This document shows, one piece after another, positions 51,834 through 61,286 of a DNA stretch of 64,000 nucleotides. How positions within the stretch are numbered: the stretch's first letter is position 1; each line of letters opens with the position of its first letter. The DNA comes from an uncultured Paracoccaceae bacterium (GTDB taxonomy: Bacteria > Pseudomonadota > Alphaproteobacteria > Rhodobacterales > Rhodobacteraceae), in NCBI GenBank assembly GCA_951812305.1, contig CATOSB010000009.1, forward strand, positions 27,744 through 91,743, written 5' to 3'. The notes beneath the pieces were generated by a model. It was not told the origin of the DNA. It did no database searches and saw only the letters and a program-made list of their open reading frames with translations. The position numbers and the translations under genes are program-made.

Positions 51834-53308
51834 GTCTGGAAAACCAGGAAACCGGCTCCATCAAGCCGTTGCCGCGTTTGCTCTTCGATATCTATGCACT
51901 CGCCCTGCCGCGCGGACATGGGTTCGGGCAGCGACCGCCCATTGGCGCCTGGCAGCGTGAAGACGGCATATCCTATGGCGTGATCACGCAGCATGTTGAA
52001 ACGGGAGACATCGGAATTCTCGTTATGCGTCGCCGCGTCGACAACACCTGGGCTGAAGTTGCTAACGAGACGGGCCTGGCTTCACTAGATGTAGCTATGA
52101 GCAAGATCGAACACTTGCTGCAAGATGGATCATCCAAGGAGCCAATGCCGTCGAACACAGCACCTAGACCGGCATTGGCCGACTTTGGCGATCGCAAAAC
52201 GAGCGCGGTGTTTCGGACGCTCGCAACACCTTCACATCTGATTGGGGCTTGGACGCTCAATCAACTCTATTTGGCAATGCCAGCTCCAGACAAAAATTGG
52301 GTAGGCGACTGTCAGACCGGAAATTTCCACACACGGCTATGGGAGGCCCAACTTCTGGCGAGCCTTCGGGAGCAAGGTCTGCATGTGACGCAGCCGTATC
52401 CCTCCCCTGACTTCCGGATTGAAAATCGCAAAGGTGGCGCTGCATGGGTGGAAGCCGTGACGGCAAACCCAACGGTCCCCTACGATCACGTCAATGCCCG
52501 CCCAAGCCTTCAGCCTGAAGAACGTGATGCGTTGTTTTTCGGACCTGCCGCCCTTCGGTTTGCCAAGACGCTCGGGAACAAATTGCAGAAGGACTACCAT
52601 CTCCTTCCCCACGTCAAAGATATGCCGTTTGCGATCGCCCTTGCAGATTTCCATGCTCCAGCCTCGATGATTTGGAGTCGTGAGGCCCTCATCGGTTACC
52701 TGTATGGATTGGGCGCCGAGCCACAGGATATCGACGGTAAGCGCGTTGCAGTATCTACGAAGAGAGCTGAACTTTTGGGGGAAACGTCTTTTCCGGCGGG
52801 TCTTTTTTCCGACAATAGACACGAAGAACTGTCGGCGGTCGTCTTCTCGAACGCCTGTTCGATTTCAAAGCTGAACCGCGTTCCGATCTCGGCCGGAGCG
52901 GATACCGGGGGGTTTCGCTATATGCGCATCGGGCACTTCTTTGACCGCACACCGGGCGCTTTGGAAGGCATTCCCTTCTGCCTCGATATCACGAGCGAAG
53001 AGTATCGATCTCTCTGGCCGCAGGGATACGAACCATGGTCGGCAGAATTCGAGGTGTTCCATAATCCCCATGCTCGGCACCCTTTACCGGAGGTACTGAT
53101 CCCGGAAGCGACACATTGGGTTCAGGAGAACGGTGAGATGATTTGTAGAGCATTTTATGAGACGTCCATTCTCTGGTCGCAGACGCGGATCCTAAACCAG
53201 GATGATCGCGTGCCGACGTTGGACGACTTCCTGCCAAGGGACGGTGACACAGACCTTACCACCCTTCAATTTAGCCAGACATCCCAGAGCTTGGGGATTT
53301 TGGCATAA
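51830..53308 (+). CDS. defence-island protein with PD-(D/E)xK-like stretch; 3' end altered by IS4
   Basis: The native gene ended right after GACACAGAC: the bases following the right IS4 duplicate are TAA, so the original product was about 475 residues ending GDTD. IS4 insertion at 53255 replaces the stop and adds about 17 foreign residues. SPDFRIENRKGGAAWVEAVTA resembles a nuclease-fold D...E signature. ATGA-coupled to the upstream gene. Function unknown; likely still near full length. Confidence 0.6.
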   Translation: MSLENQETGSIKPLPRLLFDIYALALPRGHGFGQRPPIGAWQREDGISYGVITQHVETGDIGILVMRRRVDNTWAEVANETGLASLDVAMSKIEHLLQDGSSKEPMPSNTAPRPALADFGDRKTSAVFRTLATPSHLIGAWTLNQLYLAMPAPDKNWVGDCQTGNFHTRLWEAQLLASLREQGLHVTQPYPSPDFRIENRKGGAAWVEAVTANPTVPYDHVNARPSLQPEERDALFFGPAALRFAKTLGNKLQKDYHLLPHVKDMPFAIALADFHAPASMIWSREALIGYLYGLGAEPQDIDGKRVAVSTKRAELLGETSFPAGLFSDNRHEELSAVVFSNACSISKLNRVPISAGADTGGFRYMRIGHFFDRTPGALEGIPFCLDITSEEYRSLWPQGYEPWSAEFEVFHNPHARHPLPEVLIPEATHWVQENGEMICRAFYETSILWSQTRILNQDDRVPTLDDFLPRDGDTDLTTLQFSQTSQSLGILA

Positions 53309-54444
53309 CCTGCGAGGCATCGTCGGATAGCACGAAGGCCTGTCTTGAAGAGAGAGCATAAGGACCTTCGGGCTTTTCGAATCCCCTTTTTTCGCCGCGT
53401 ATTGCGACGTGGTGCTCTTCGTTTGCTCCGGTTGAAACAGCCCAGTACATGGCGATTGCCAGCACCAAAATGAGGCGGGCCAATCGATCCGGCTTTTTGA
53501 TCTGGCTTTGAGTAATTTCAAAGCCCCGGGTTTTGAAGTCGGAGAACATGGCTTCAATTCCCCAACGCATTCCATAATCGAGCACCTTGTACTCGGACGG
53601 TGCTGCATTCATGGCAATAATCCAAGGCTCTTTGTGCCCCTCTTCGTGAAGCACTCCAATGTTGCTAAAGACGCCCGTTCCGTAAAGCTCAGCGTTTACA
53701 AGCCCTTCGGGCATCAGTTGGGCAATTTCGCGCGTCATCATCTCGCCACCCTGATGTTGCAGTGTGATATTTCCCTTCATGCGCAGCCGGTAGTCCCATC
53801 CAGCCTCCTGGCACCATGCGACCAATCGGGCGGTTCCATAAAACCGATCTCCCGCCAGCAACACACGCGCATCCGCCGGGAGCCATGGGCGGACTGCTTC
53901 CAAAAGCTCATGTTGCACGCGCCATCCAATCGGCCCTTTGGTCTGGCGTACACGCCAGGCGACCGGGAGGGCCCGATCCCGCATCCGCACCGATAACATC
54001 AAAACCTCATGCCCTTCGTTGAGCTTGCTTTGATCAAGGGCCACCACAATCGTTTCTCCGGCCTCACACTGGCGGCGGAAAATTTCACCAACATAGGCCT
54101 GCATGATCTCATCAGTATCGATGTGAGGATTGCCCAGAACCCGCGAAATGTATTGATAGCGGTGGTCCACAGAGCCGATATCGCGGGGCAGAGCAGCCGC
54201 ATTTTCCATCAGATTGACGCTGCGCGTGTTCAAAATCACGCTTGCTATGATGCACAATCCCTCCCGGCGCGACTTGTGATACCCGAGCAAGCGGTCCTGA
54301 AAATCCGCCTCAACCTTCGAATAAAGCTCTGAAAAACAAACATTTCCCAACAAACCAGCCTCCAATATCAGCAGTGGAGACTCCTTGAATCACACAGATC
54401 AGACAAACGTCAAATCAGATCCGGAAATTTTGAAGGGTGGTAAG
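53255..54444 (-). mobile_element. IS4-family element, copy 2
   Basis: 1,190 bp, opposite orientation to copy 1, with ends CTTACCACCC and complement and 9-bp duplicates GACACAGAC (53246-53254, 54445-54453). Inserted at the last codons of the upstream gene. Confidence 0.95.
53271..54365 (-). CDS. IS4 transposase, copy 2
   Basis: 364 residues, same as copy 1 by the translated sequence, including YGMRWGIEAMFSDFK. TTG start at 54365. Confidence 0.9.
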   Translation of the reverse strand: MEAGLLGNVCFSELYSKVEADFQDRLLGYHKSRREGLCIIASVILNTRSVNLMENAAALPRDIGSVDHRYQYISRVLGNPHIDTDEIMQAYVGEIFRRQCEAGETIVVALDQSKLNEGHEVLMLSVRMRDRALPVAWRVRQTKGPIGWRVQHELLEAVRPWLPADARVLLAGDRFYGTARLVAWCQEAGWDYRLRMKGNITLQHQGGEMMTREIAQLMPEGLVNAELYGTGVFSNIGVLHEEGHKEPWIIAMNAAPSEYKVLDYGMRWGIEAMFSDFKTRGFEITQSQIKKPDRLARLILVLAIAMYWAVSTGANEEHHVAIRGEKRGFEKPEGPYALSSRQAFVLSDDASQVMPKSPSSGMSG

Positions 54445-54453
54445 GACACAGAC

Positions 54454-54600
54454 TAATTCCGTTCCTACTCTTTTTGGTTATCGTCACCCTGCGAAGCTGA
54501 TTCCAGACGAAGACGCTGAAATGCGCCCTCAGGAAAGAAAACGTCGAAGGCGTGACCTGCCAATTGCTCCTTGTTGGGTTGACCTTGGTCAAAGGCAAGA
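54454..54600. other. orphan flank between IS4 and IS3 fragment
   Basis: 147 bp that follow the native stop of the 51,830 gene. No gene supported; a short frame MRPQERKRRRRDLP is open into the IS3 end but has no other support. Confidence 0.4.
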
Positions 54601-55047
54601 TTGTCCGTCGTCAGGGTTTTCAGGAGAGCTGATGGTTTTTGGCTAACCGAGGCTCTGGTCCATCTAGGGTTTCATATTAGGCGGCAGCTTTCTGGTGCTG
54701 CAAGCGGCGTTTCTGGATTGTCAGTTTCTTGATCTTCTCCCTTTCTCTGAGGATGGTTTCCGCCCGGCCGAAGTAGACATCGGCTGGCGTGACGTTGTTC
54801 AGGCTCTCGTGGTAACGACGATTGTTGTAGTGTTCGACGAAGGCTTCGATCTGCCTTTCCAGATCACCGGGCAGATAGTAGTGCTCCAGCAAGACCCGGT
54901 TTTTCATCGTCTGATGCCAACGTTCGATCTTGCCCTGGGTTTGCGGATGGAACGGAGCACCTCGAACGTGATCCATGCCTTTGTCTTCGAGCCAGGCGGC
55001 CAGATCACCGGCAACGTAGGATGAACCGTTGTCGCTGAGCAGGCGTG
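54601..55047 (-). pseudogene. IS3 right-end fragment with 3' part of OrfB
   Basis: Matches the right third of the IS3 element at 36,457: end TGTCCGTCGTCAG at 54601 and OrfB from RLLSDNGSSYVAG to the stop at 54677. Homology stops near 55,047 where an IS21 end begins. Contains two of the three acidic catalytic regions only, so it is dead. Confidence 0.9.
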
Positions 55048-55161
55048 TGTGGATCGGCATGCAAAATTGACCCCTGTTGAGGGGTGATCGGCGTCCAAAA
55101 GTGACCCCCCTGACAATTGTGATCAGAAGCTTCCTCAAAAGCATGAGGGAGCAGTCAGGGG

Positions 55162-55857
55162 ATGTTGATCGTGGAGACGATTGCGAAGATCAGGCGTGCG
55201 CATTTCATTGATGGCAAGTCGATCAAACAAATATGCCGAGAGCTTCAGGTGTCGCGGAACACGGTTCGTAAGGTCATCCGGTCGGGGGCCACTGAGTTCA
55301 CCTATGATCGCACGACCCAACCTCGACCCAAGATTGGCCCCTGGCGGTCGGAGCTGGACGAGATGCTGGCTGAGAATGCCCGGCGGCCGAAGCGGGAACG
55401 GCTGACGCTCATCCGGATCTACGAGGAGTTGCGCAATCGCGGCTACGGCGGCGGCTATGATGCCGTACGTCGCTATGCGGCCAGGTGGTCGAAGGCGACG
55501 CAGGAAGCGTCGGCCTCTGCTTATGTTCCTCTCAGCTTTGATCCAGGCGAAGCCTACCAGTTCGATTGGAGCCATGAGGTTGTTCTGATCGATGGCGTGA
55601 CCACGACCGTGAAGGTTGCGCATGTTCGCCTGAGCCACAGCCGGATGCCGTTCGTGCGAGCCTATCCCCGCGAGACACAGGAGATGGTGTTCGACGCGCA
55701 CGACAAGGCGTTCGCTTTCTTTGGTGGGGCCTGTGCGCGGGGGATTTACGACAACATGAAGACCGCCGTTGATGCGATCTTCGTTGGCAAGGACCGGGCC
55801 TACAATCGGCGGTTTGAACAGATGTGCGGGCATTACCTGGTCGAGCCGGTCGCCTGA
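55162..55857 (+). pseudogene. IstA N-terminal half
   Basis: 231 residues: HTH (GKSIKQICRELQVSRNTVRK) and the first Asp of the DDE core (YQFDWSHEVVLI), ending at GHYLVEPVA. Normal IstA is about 500 residues; the second half, with the remaining catalytic residues, is missing. Confidence 0.9.
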
Positions 55858-56362
55858 CTTCGAAGCCGCGGAGGTCAATGAGACCCTTATCCGTGACCTC
55901 GCCACCGGAGACTTCCTGGATCACCAGCGTAACCTCGTCCTGATCGGTGGCACCGGTACCGGCAAAACCCACCTTGCGGTCAGCATCGCCAGAGCGTGCA
56001 TCCGGGCCGGACGGCGCGGGAGGTTCTTCAATGTGGTCGACCTCGTCAACAAGCTCGATGCTGAGGCCCGGGCAGAAAGACAAGGGCGAACCGCCGACCT
56101 GATCTCTCGCCTCGACTTCCTGATCCTCGACGAGCTTGGCTATCTGCCCTTCGCCCAGACCGGCGGCCAGCTCCTGTTCCATCTGATCAGCAAGCTCTAC
56201 GAGCGCACCTCGATCATCGTCACCACCAACCTGGCCTTCGGCGAATGGCCGAGCGTGTTCGGCGATGCCAAGATGACAACCGCGCTGCTCGACCGGCTGA
56301 CACATCACTGTGAAATCGTCGAAACCGGAAATGAAAGCTGGCGCTTCAAAAATCGCGCATAG
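55858..56362 (+). pseudogene. IstB ATPase lacking N-terminus
   Basis: From DFEAAEVNETL to the C-terminus, with Walker A GGTGTGKTHLA and Walker B FLILDELGYLPF. About the first 60-70 residues of IstB are absent, lost in the same deletion that cut istA. The frame is open through the istA end. Confidence 0.9.
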
Positions 56363-56497
56363 CGCCAATCCGAAACCCCGCAGGCCCGCCGCCGCTGCGT
56401 TATATGGAGACTACGCAGCGCCGGGCCAGCTTAGCACCAGGGGGTCAATATTGGGCGCCGACAAGGGGTCAACATTGGATGCCGATTGACACACACA

Positions 56498-57132
56498 GAG
56501 CTGGAGGGAGGTTCTAATCGGCCTCAGAGAACGCGGTCTCAACACTCCAAAATTGGCCATCGGAGACGGTGCTCTGGGATTCTGGGCCGCTCTTGAAGAA
56601 ACCTATCCGGGCACACCTCAACAACGCTGCTGGGTGCATAAGACGGGCAACGTCCTCAACTGTTTTCCCAAGTCCACCCAGCCAAAAGCCAAAACGATGC
56701 TGCACGATATCTGGCGCGCTGAAACGCGCAAGTCAGCTGAACAAGCGTTCGATCTCTTCGTGAAAACGTTTGAAGACAAGTACCCCAAAGCCACCGCCTC
56801 GCTTCAGAAAGATCGAACCGAACTGCTGGCATTCTACGATTTTCCCGCAATGCATTGGCAAAGCATCCGAACGACCAATCCAATTGAATCCGCCTTTGCC
56901 ACGATCCGTCATCGCACCAAGCGCTCAAAGGGCTGTCTGGCCCGCGACGGCATGCTCCACATGATCTTCAAACTGGGGCAGTGCGCCGAACAAAACTGGC
57001 GCAAACTTCGCGGCTTCAATCATCTCGCCGACGTCATCCAAGGCGTCAATTTCAAAGACGGCATCAAGCAAACCCAGACCGAAACCGCCGCCGCATGAAA
57101 GATCCCGCAAACACCAGATTTGACAATAACTC
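56498..57132 (+). pseudogene. IS256-family transposase, C-terminal fragment
   Basis: About 200 residues from SWREVLIGLRERG to QTETAAA (stop 57098). Recognisable IS256 motifs: GDGALGFWAALEE, QRCWVHKTGNVLN and TTNPIESAFATIRHRTKRSK with the last acidic residue. The first half is replaced by the IS21 end; the right end is abutted by IS66 copy 3. Confidence 0.9.
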
Positions 57133-58733
57133 GTAACTCCCAAGCACCCCCCACGTTTGAGTGTTATTGTCAGTTTTATGGTGAGTCGAATTTGCCATTT
57201 TGCGCGTGTTTTTTTTCTTTCTTGTCTGAATTCTGTGGCGCCGGGTTGATTTCTCTGAATCAGTGGTGGGATGGATCAGGTTGCCGCCCTTGAACAACTT
57301 CTCGCCACGGCTCTGCGTCGGATCGCTGAGCTTGAAGCTGCGTTGGCGAGCATGGCGGAAGAGATCACGGACCTGCGCCGACAGTTGGCCAAGAACAGCA
57401 GCAATAGCAGCAAGCCCCCTTCAAGTGATGGCCTGAAGAAGCCAGCCCCGCGCAGCCTGCGTGGCAAATCCGGAAAGAAAAGTGGCGGCCAAGTTGGCCA
57501 CCGGGGCGACACCCTGCGCCAGACGTCAACACCCGACTTTGTCGAACGGCATGAGGCGACGCATTGCAGCGCCTGTCAGAGCGCCCTGACGGCGGAGATG
57601 GTGAAAGGGATCGAGAAGCGTCAGGTGTTCGACTTGCCTGCGCCACGCCTGGAGGTCACCGAGCATCAGGCGGCGGTTTATTGTTGCGACCATTGTCGAG
57701 CCACGACGACGGCTGGCTTTCCCGATGGCGTGGCCGCGCATGTGCAATATGGCACGCGCATGCGGGCAGTGGCGGTCTATTGCAATGTTCAGCAGCTGAT
57801 ACCCGAGGATCGGGTCTGCCAGCTTATGCGCGACCTGTTTGGGGCCACCAGCTTGTGCGCGGCCAGCGTGACCAACTGGACGCGCGGCGCGGCAAATAAG
57901 ATGGGTGTCGTGGTTGAACACATTCTCGCCCGGCTTGCCGAAGGCGGCGTTCGGCATCTGGACGAGACCGGACTTCGTGTTGCCGGCAAGCTGCACTGGC
58001 TGCACACGATCTGCGATACCGCCTTCACCCATTACCGCATCAGCGCCAAACGCGGTGCTGTTCCAACCTTCCTGACCGGCGGGACGATCATTCATGATCA
58101 CTGGAAACCCTACTACGCCCATATGAGCGGAGTGGACGCCCACGCCCTCTGCGGGGCGCATCACTTGCGCGAACTCAAGGCCATCGAAGAGATCGAAAAA
58201 GAGCCTTGGGCGACGGAGATGAGCGCAGTGCTTCATAGCGCCAATCAACTCAGATGCGCGGCTCAGGATCAAGGCGAGACCGAACTCCCGGAACTGGTTC
58301 GCCAGGGTATAGTCACCAGATACATGGCGATCCTCGCCAAGGGGCTCGCCTTCCACGAACGCCGGCCCCCGCTGGCCAAAAGCCCCGGCACCCGCGGCCG
58401 AAAAGCCAGGCGGCCAGGCCACAACCTGCTCCTCCGCCTGCGTGACTACCGCGATGACGTTTTGCGATTCATCGCCGACTTCGCGGTCCCATTCACAAAC
58501 AATCAGGCCGAACAGGACCTGCGCATGATGAAGCTGCGCATGAAAATCTCGGGCACCTTCCGCACCCTCGAGGGCGCGCGGGTCTTCGCCGACATCAGGT
58601 CCGTCATCTCGACGGCCAGAAAACACCGGTTCAACATCCTGGAAATCCTGACCCTGTCACCACCTCAGATCATCGCACGGCTCTGACGGAACAAAACCCC
58701 GCAACCCTATCGGACAGGGTGCTTGGGAGTTAC
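57133..58733 (+). mobile_element. IS66-family element, copy 3, without target duplication
   Basis: 1,601 bp. Left flank AATAACTC and right flank CTTTTTTG differ, unlike copies 1 and 2, so one side was changed by deletion or recombination after insertion. Confidence 0.95.
57271..58686 (+). CDS. IS66 transposase TnpC, copy 3
   Basis: 471 residues; as copy 2 but with R for Q in HERRPPL. All domains are intact. Confidence 0.95.
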   Translation: MDQVAALEQLLATALRRIAELEAALASMAEEITDLRRQLAKNSSNSSKPPSSDGLKKPAPRSLRGKSGKKSGGQVGHRGDTLRQTSTPDFVERHEATHCSACQSALTAEMVKGIEKRQVFDLPAPRLEVTEHQAAVYCCDHCRATTTAGFPDGVAAHVQYGTRMRAVAVYCNVQQLIPEDRVCQLMRDLFGATSLCAASVTNWTRGAANKMGVVVEHILARLAEGGVRHLDETGLRVAGKLHWLHTICDTAFTHYRISAKRGAVPTFLTGGTIIHDHWKPYYAHMSGVDAHALCGAHHLRELKAIEEIEKEPWATEMSAVLHSANQLRCAAQDQGETELPELVRQGIVTRYMAILAKGLAFHERRPPLAKSPGTRGRKARRPGHNLLLRLRDYRDDVLRFIADFAVPFTNNQAEQDLRMMKLRMKISGTFRTLEGARVFADIRSVISTARKHRFNILEILTLSPPQIIARL

Positions 58734-59151
58734 CTTTTTTGATTCGTTTTTTACGATACTCGTTGACCCTTTTTCGCAGAGGGTTGCGATGAGGGATTTC
58801 CACCATTGTTATGGAAATGATCCTCGGTTCTCTCAAAGCCTCATTTGGCTCCAGTTCAACGGCAATTCCGCCAAACTCTCCAAGAAATAGAACATTTGAA
58901 ACGGTTTCGTGATCTGCTTTGAATGTATCAGGGTCATTTTTCCGTACGTGTTTCGGGATGATCACCTGAAAGGGAGTGGCAGCCATCAGATCGAGCACAA
59001 GTGTCATGGTTCTTTTAGGGAGCGCAGCCAGTTCATTGAGCTTATCCGTGAGGGCGTAGAAACGGTTGGGGTCCTCTTCCATCATGTCGAACATGAGGTC
59101 CCGGATCTTCTCATAAGCGAGATCTTCGTTGATTGGGAAGTTGTTCTCCAT
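58734..59151 (-). pseudogene. hypothetical protein cut by IS66 copy 3
   Basis: About 139 residues from ATG 59151 (AAGGTG upstream) to the IS boundary; the frame then reads into IS66. YALTDKLNELAALPKRTMTL and FQVIIPKHVRKNDPDTF show no family I know. The C-terminus ends in a basic run at the cut. Its base composition is lower in GC than the Mu-like phage. Confidence 0.55.
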
Positions 59152-59279
59152 GGCGCGCACCTTTTGCCCCGTGTTGACCAGCCTGAATGCCCCCGTGATT
59201 AGTATGGGGTGAGAGGGGTTTCCAGGTACGTTGCCCCATGATTCAAGGTTCAAAAGCGACACAATATGGACCGCCACTC

Positions 59280-60173
59280 ATGTCGATCACTAACACCGCA
59301 CTTTTTGTCTGTCTCGATGATTTTGCAAAAACCTACGAGGACTGGGAGCGCCACCGGTTGATCCCCTCGGGTCGTCAGAGGCTTCGCTCCGGCAAGCTGA
59401 CCCTGGGGGAGAGCCTGTTCATCATGGTCTTGTTTCACTTGTCGCCGTTCAAGGACTTCAAACATTATTGGATTTATGGCGTTGAGCAGAAATACCGTGA
59501 CTGCTTTGGCACCCTCCCGAGCTATGGTCGGTTTGTCAGCCTCATGCCAAGATTAATGGTGCCGTTTTGCATACTGCTGCACTGCTTCAGCGGTGAAAAA
59601 ACCGGCGTCTATTTTGCCGACAGCACTAAGCTCGCGGTCTGCCACAATGCCCGCATTAATCGAAACAAGGTCTTCAAGGGGCTGGCAAAGCGCGGTCGCA
59701 GCACAATGGGCTGGTTCTTTGGCTTCAAACTGCATCTAATCATCAACAACAAGGGGGAGATCATGGCCGTCAAAATCACGGCAGGTAATGTCGATGATCG
59801 AAAGCCGTTTGAAGCCATGATCGCGGGCCCCGAAGGCAAAATATTTGCTGATAAGGGCTATATCTCCAAATCCCTCTTCCAACGGCTCTGGCAGCGTGGG
59901 CTCCACCTCGTCACCGGCATTCGCCGCAACATGAAAAACTATCTCCTGCCAATCCTGAACAAAATCCTGTTGCGAAGGCGGTTCATCATCGAAACTCTGT
60001 TCGATAAGTTGAAAACCAGCATGGGACTGGAACACACTCGACACAGATCGCCTGCCAACGCATTCGTACACCTCATCTCGTGTGTCGCAGCCTATAGGCT
60101 CGGGAAAACCAAAGTTAAAATGGGACCCATAACCGTGCCGGAAACAATCAGGCAGGTCGAATACCAGATATAG
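59280..60173 (+). CDS. IS982-family transposase, copy 1
   Basis: 297 residues. DDE region: VYFADSTKLAVCHNARI, GKIFADKGYISKSLF and RRRFIIETLFDKLKTSMGLE. Right IS end is near 60193 (ACCTGAGTTCTGG in complement); the left end was not identified by eye. A second copy starts in the opposite direction at 63834. Confidence 0.9.
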   Translation: MSITNTALFVCLDDFAKTYEDWERHRLIPSGRQRLRSGKLTLGESLFIMVLFHLSPFKDFKHYWIYGVEQKYRDCFGTLPSYGRFVSLMPRLMVPFCILLHCFSGEKTGVYFADSTKLAVCHNARINRNKVFKGLAKRGRSTMGWFFGFKLHLIINNKGEIMAVKITAGNVDDRKPFEAMIAGPEGKIFADKGYISKSLFQRLWQRGLHLVTGIRRNMKNYLLPILNKILLRRRFIIETLFDKLKTSMGLEHTRHRSPANAFVHLISCVAAYRLGKTKVKMGPITVPETIRQVEYQI

Positions 60174-60193
60174 CGCTTATCCAGAACTCAGGT

Positions 60194-60390
60194 TAACCAG
60201 TAGCCCATTGGTTGAAGACCCGGTTCAGCTTGATGATGAAAGCCTTGACCCCGTTTCTAACTACAAGACCATTTTCGATGTGGCAGAGCAGGGTTGGCAC
60301 AGTTCAGGTGGATCAAATACATCGTTCCGCATTTTCCCAATCCACAAAGACAATATTGAGTTGCCCTTCGAGGGCATGACCTGGACCTGA
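60194..60390 (+). pseudogene. phage protein C-terminal fragment
   Basis: About 60 residues from just inside the IS982 boundary, ending ELPFEGMTWT. It lacks its 5' end. First remnant of the P2-like tail region; exact protein unknown. Confidence 0.4.
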
Positions 60391-60404
60391 AGGAGGCCAC
60401 TATT

Positions 60405-60815
60405 ATGAGTGAAGAAATCGCACTTGATGCGCCCGTCGAGCCATATGATCCAGTGGCGACCCGCGCTGAGATTGATGCCAAAGAGGCTGCAAACAGTCGT
60501 GGCATGTTGCGTGGTCAGATCGCGCTAAAGGCTGGTGACACCGCTTCTTTGTTGGGCACTACCGCTGATGGTGCTCAGCTTGCCATCTATGGCTTGGCCG
60601 TGTTGGTGGGCAAGTTGTCCACCGCCAACAGCCTGTCAGAGGTGCGCGAAGCCGCTGAGCCGTTTGCCGCACTGTCCGCAGAGTTCCTGCAAAAAGTCGA
60701 GAGCGGCGAGGTTGTTTTGCCGTTCATGCTGAAAGGTATCGCCAGCGTCGTCACTGATATTGAAACCCGCGCGACGGCTGTTTCTACGGCGCTTTTGGCA
60801 GTTGAATCAGACTGA
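60405..60815 (+). CDS. hypothetical phage protein
   Basis: 136 residues behind GGAGG. Ala-rich and helical, no membrane or signal segment. It is 1-bp coupled to the nuclease gene. No known family. Confidence 0.55.
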   Translation: MSEEIALDAPVEPYDPVATRAEIDAKEAANSRGMLRGQIALKAGDTASLLGTTADGAQLAIYGLAVLVGKLSTANSLSEVREAAEPFAALSAEFLQKVESGEVVLPFMLKGIASVVTDIETRATAVSTALLAVESD

Positions 60816-61198
60816 TGTTCACTTTCAAAGCGACTGTGGTGGCTGTCTATGACGCAGACACCATCACGGTCGATGTGGACCTTGGGTTTCATCAGAAATC
60901 CGAACACATCAAATTGCGCCTGTTTGGCATCGACGCTCCTGAAATGCGCGGACCTGAAAAGGTTGATGGCGCAAAAGCCCGCGACTGGCTGCGCGACCAA
61001 ATCCTTGAACAGCAGGTTGTCATCCGCACCTACAAGGATGGGCGCGGCAAAGGCAAATATGGTCGCTGGCTTGCGGACGTGTTTGCGGTTGATGACCTTG
61101 TTCCGGATGCCCGTGGCGGGGTGTCCCTGTCAGCTGATGCTGTCAGTTTCAACCAACAGCTGGTGAACAACGGTTTGGCGGTCACGGCAAACTACTGA
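60815..61198 (+). CDS. SNase-like nuclease (thermonuclease family)
   Basis: 127 residues. AVYDADTITVDVD, LRLFGIDAPEMRG and GKYGRWLADV carry the catalytic Asp, Arg and Glu pattern of staphylococcal-type nucleases. No signal peptide, so it acts inside the cell or in the virion. Placed just before the tail sheath gene. Confidence 0.85.
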   Translation: MFTFKATVVAVYDADTITVDVDLGFHQKSEHIKLRLFGIDAPEMRGPEKVDGAKARDWLRDQILEQQVVIRTYKDGRGKGKYGRWLADVFAVDDLVPDARGGVSLSADAVSFNQQLVNNGLAVTANY

Positions 61199-61286
61199 AG
61201 CGCATCTGCGCACAACCCGAATGGCGTAAATGCCCTTCATCCCGGCCAGCGTGCCGGGTTTTCTTTTGACCAAAGGAGAAAGACCT

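Larger units (their letters stand above)
55046..56497 (+). mobile_element. IS21-family element with internal deletion
   Basis: Ends TGTGTGGATCGGCATGC (left) and, in complement, TGTGTGTCAATCGGCATCC (right), with the repeated inner motifs TTGACCCC. Full IS21 elements are about 2-2.5 kb; this one is about 1.45 kb because istA and istB are fused across a deletion. Different flanks (IS3 left, IS256 right), so no duplicate is seen. Confidence 0.85.

Noticed and set aside
42959..54444. The two inverted IS4 copies as a composite transposon carrying the defence genes
   Set aside because: Each copy has its own private target duplicate (GACCGATCAC and GACACAGAC), so they arrived independently.
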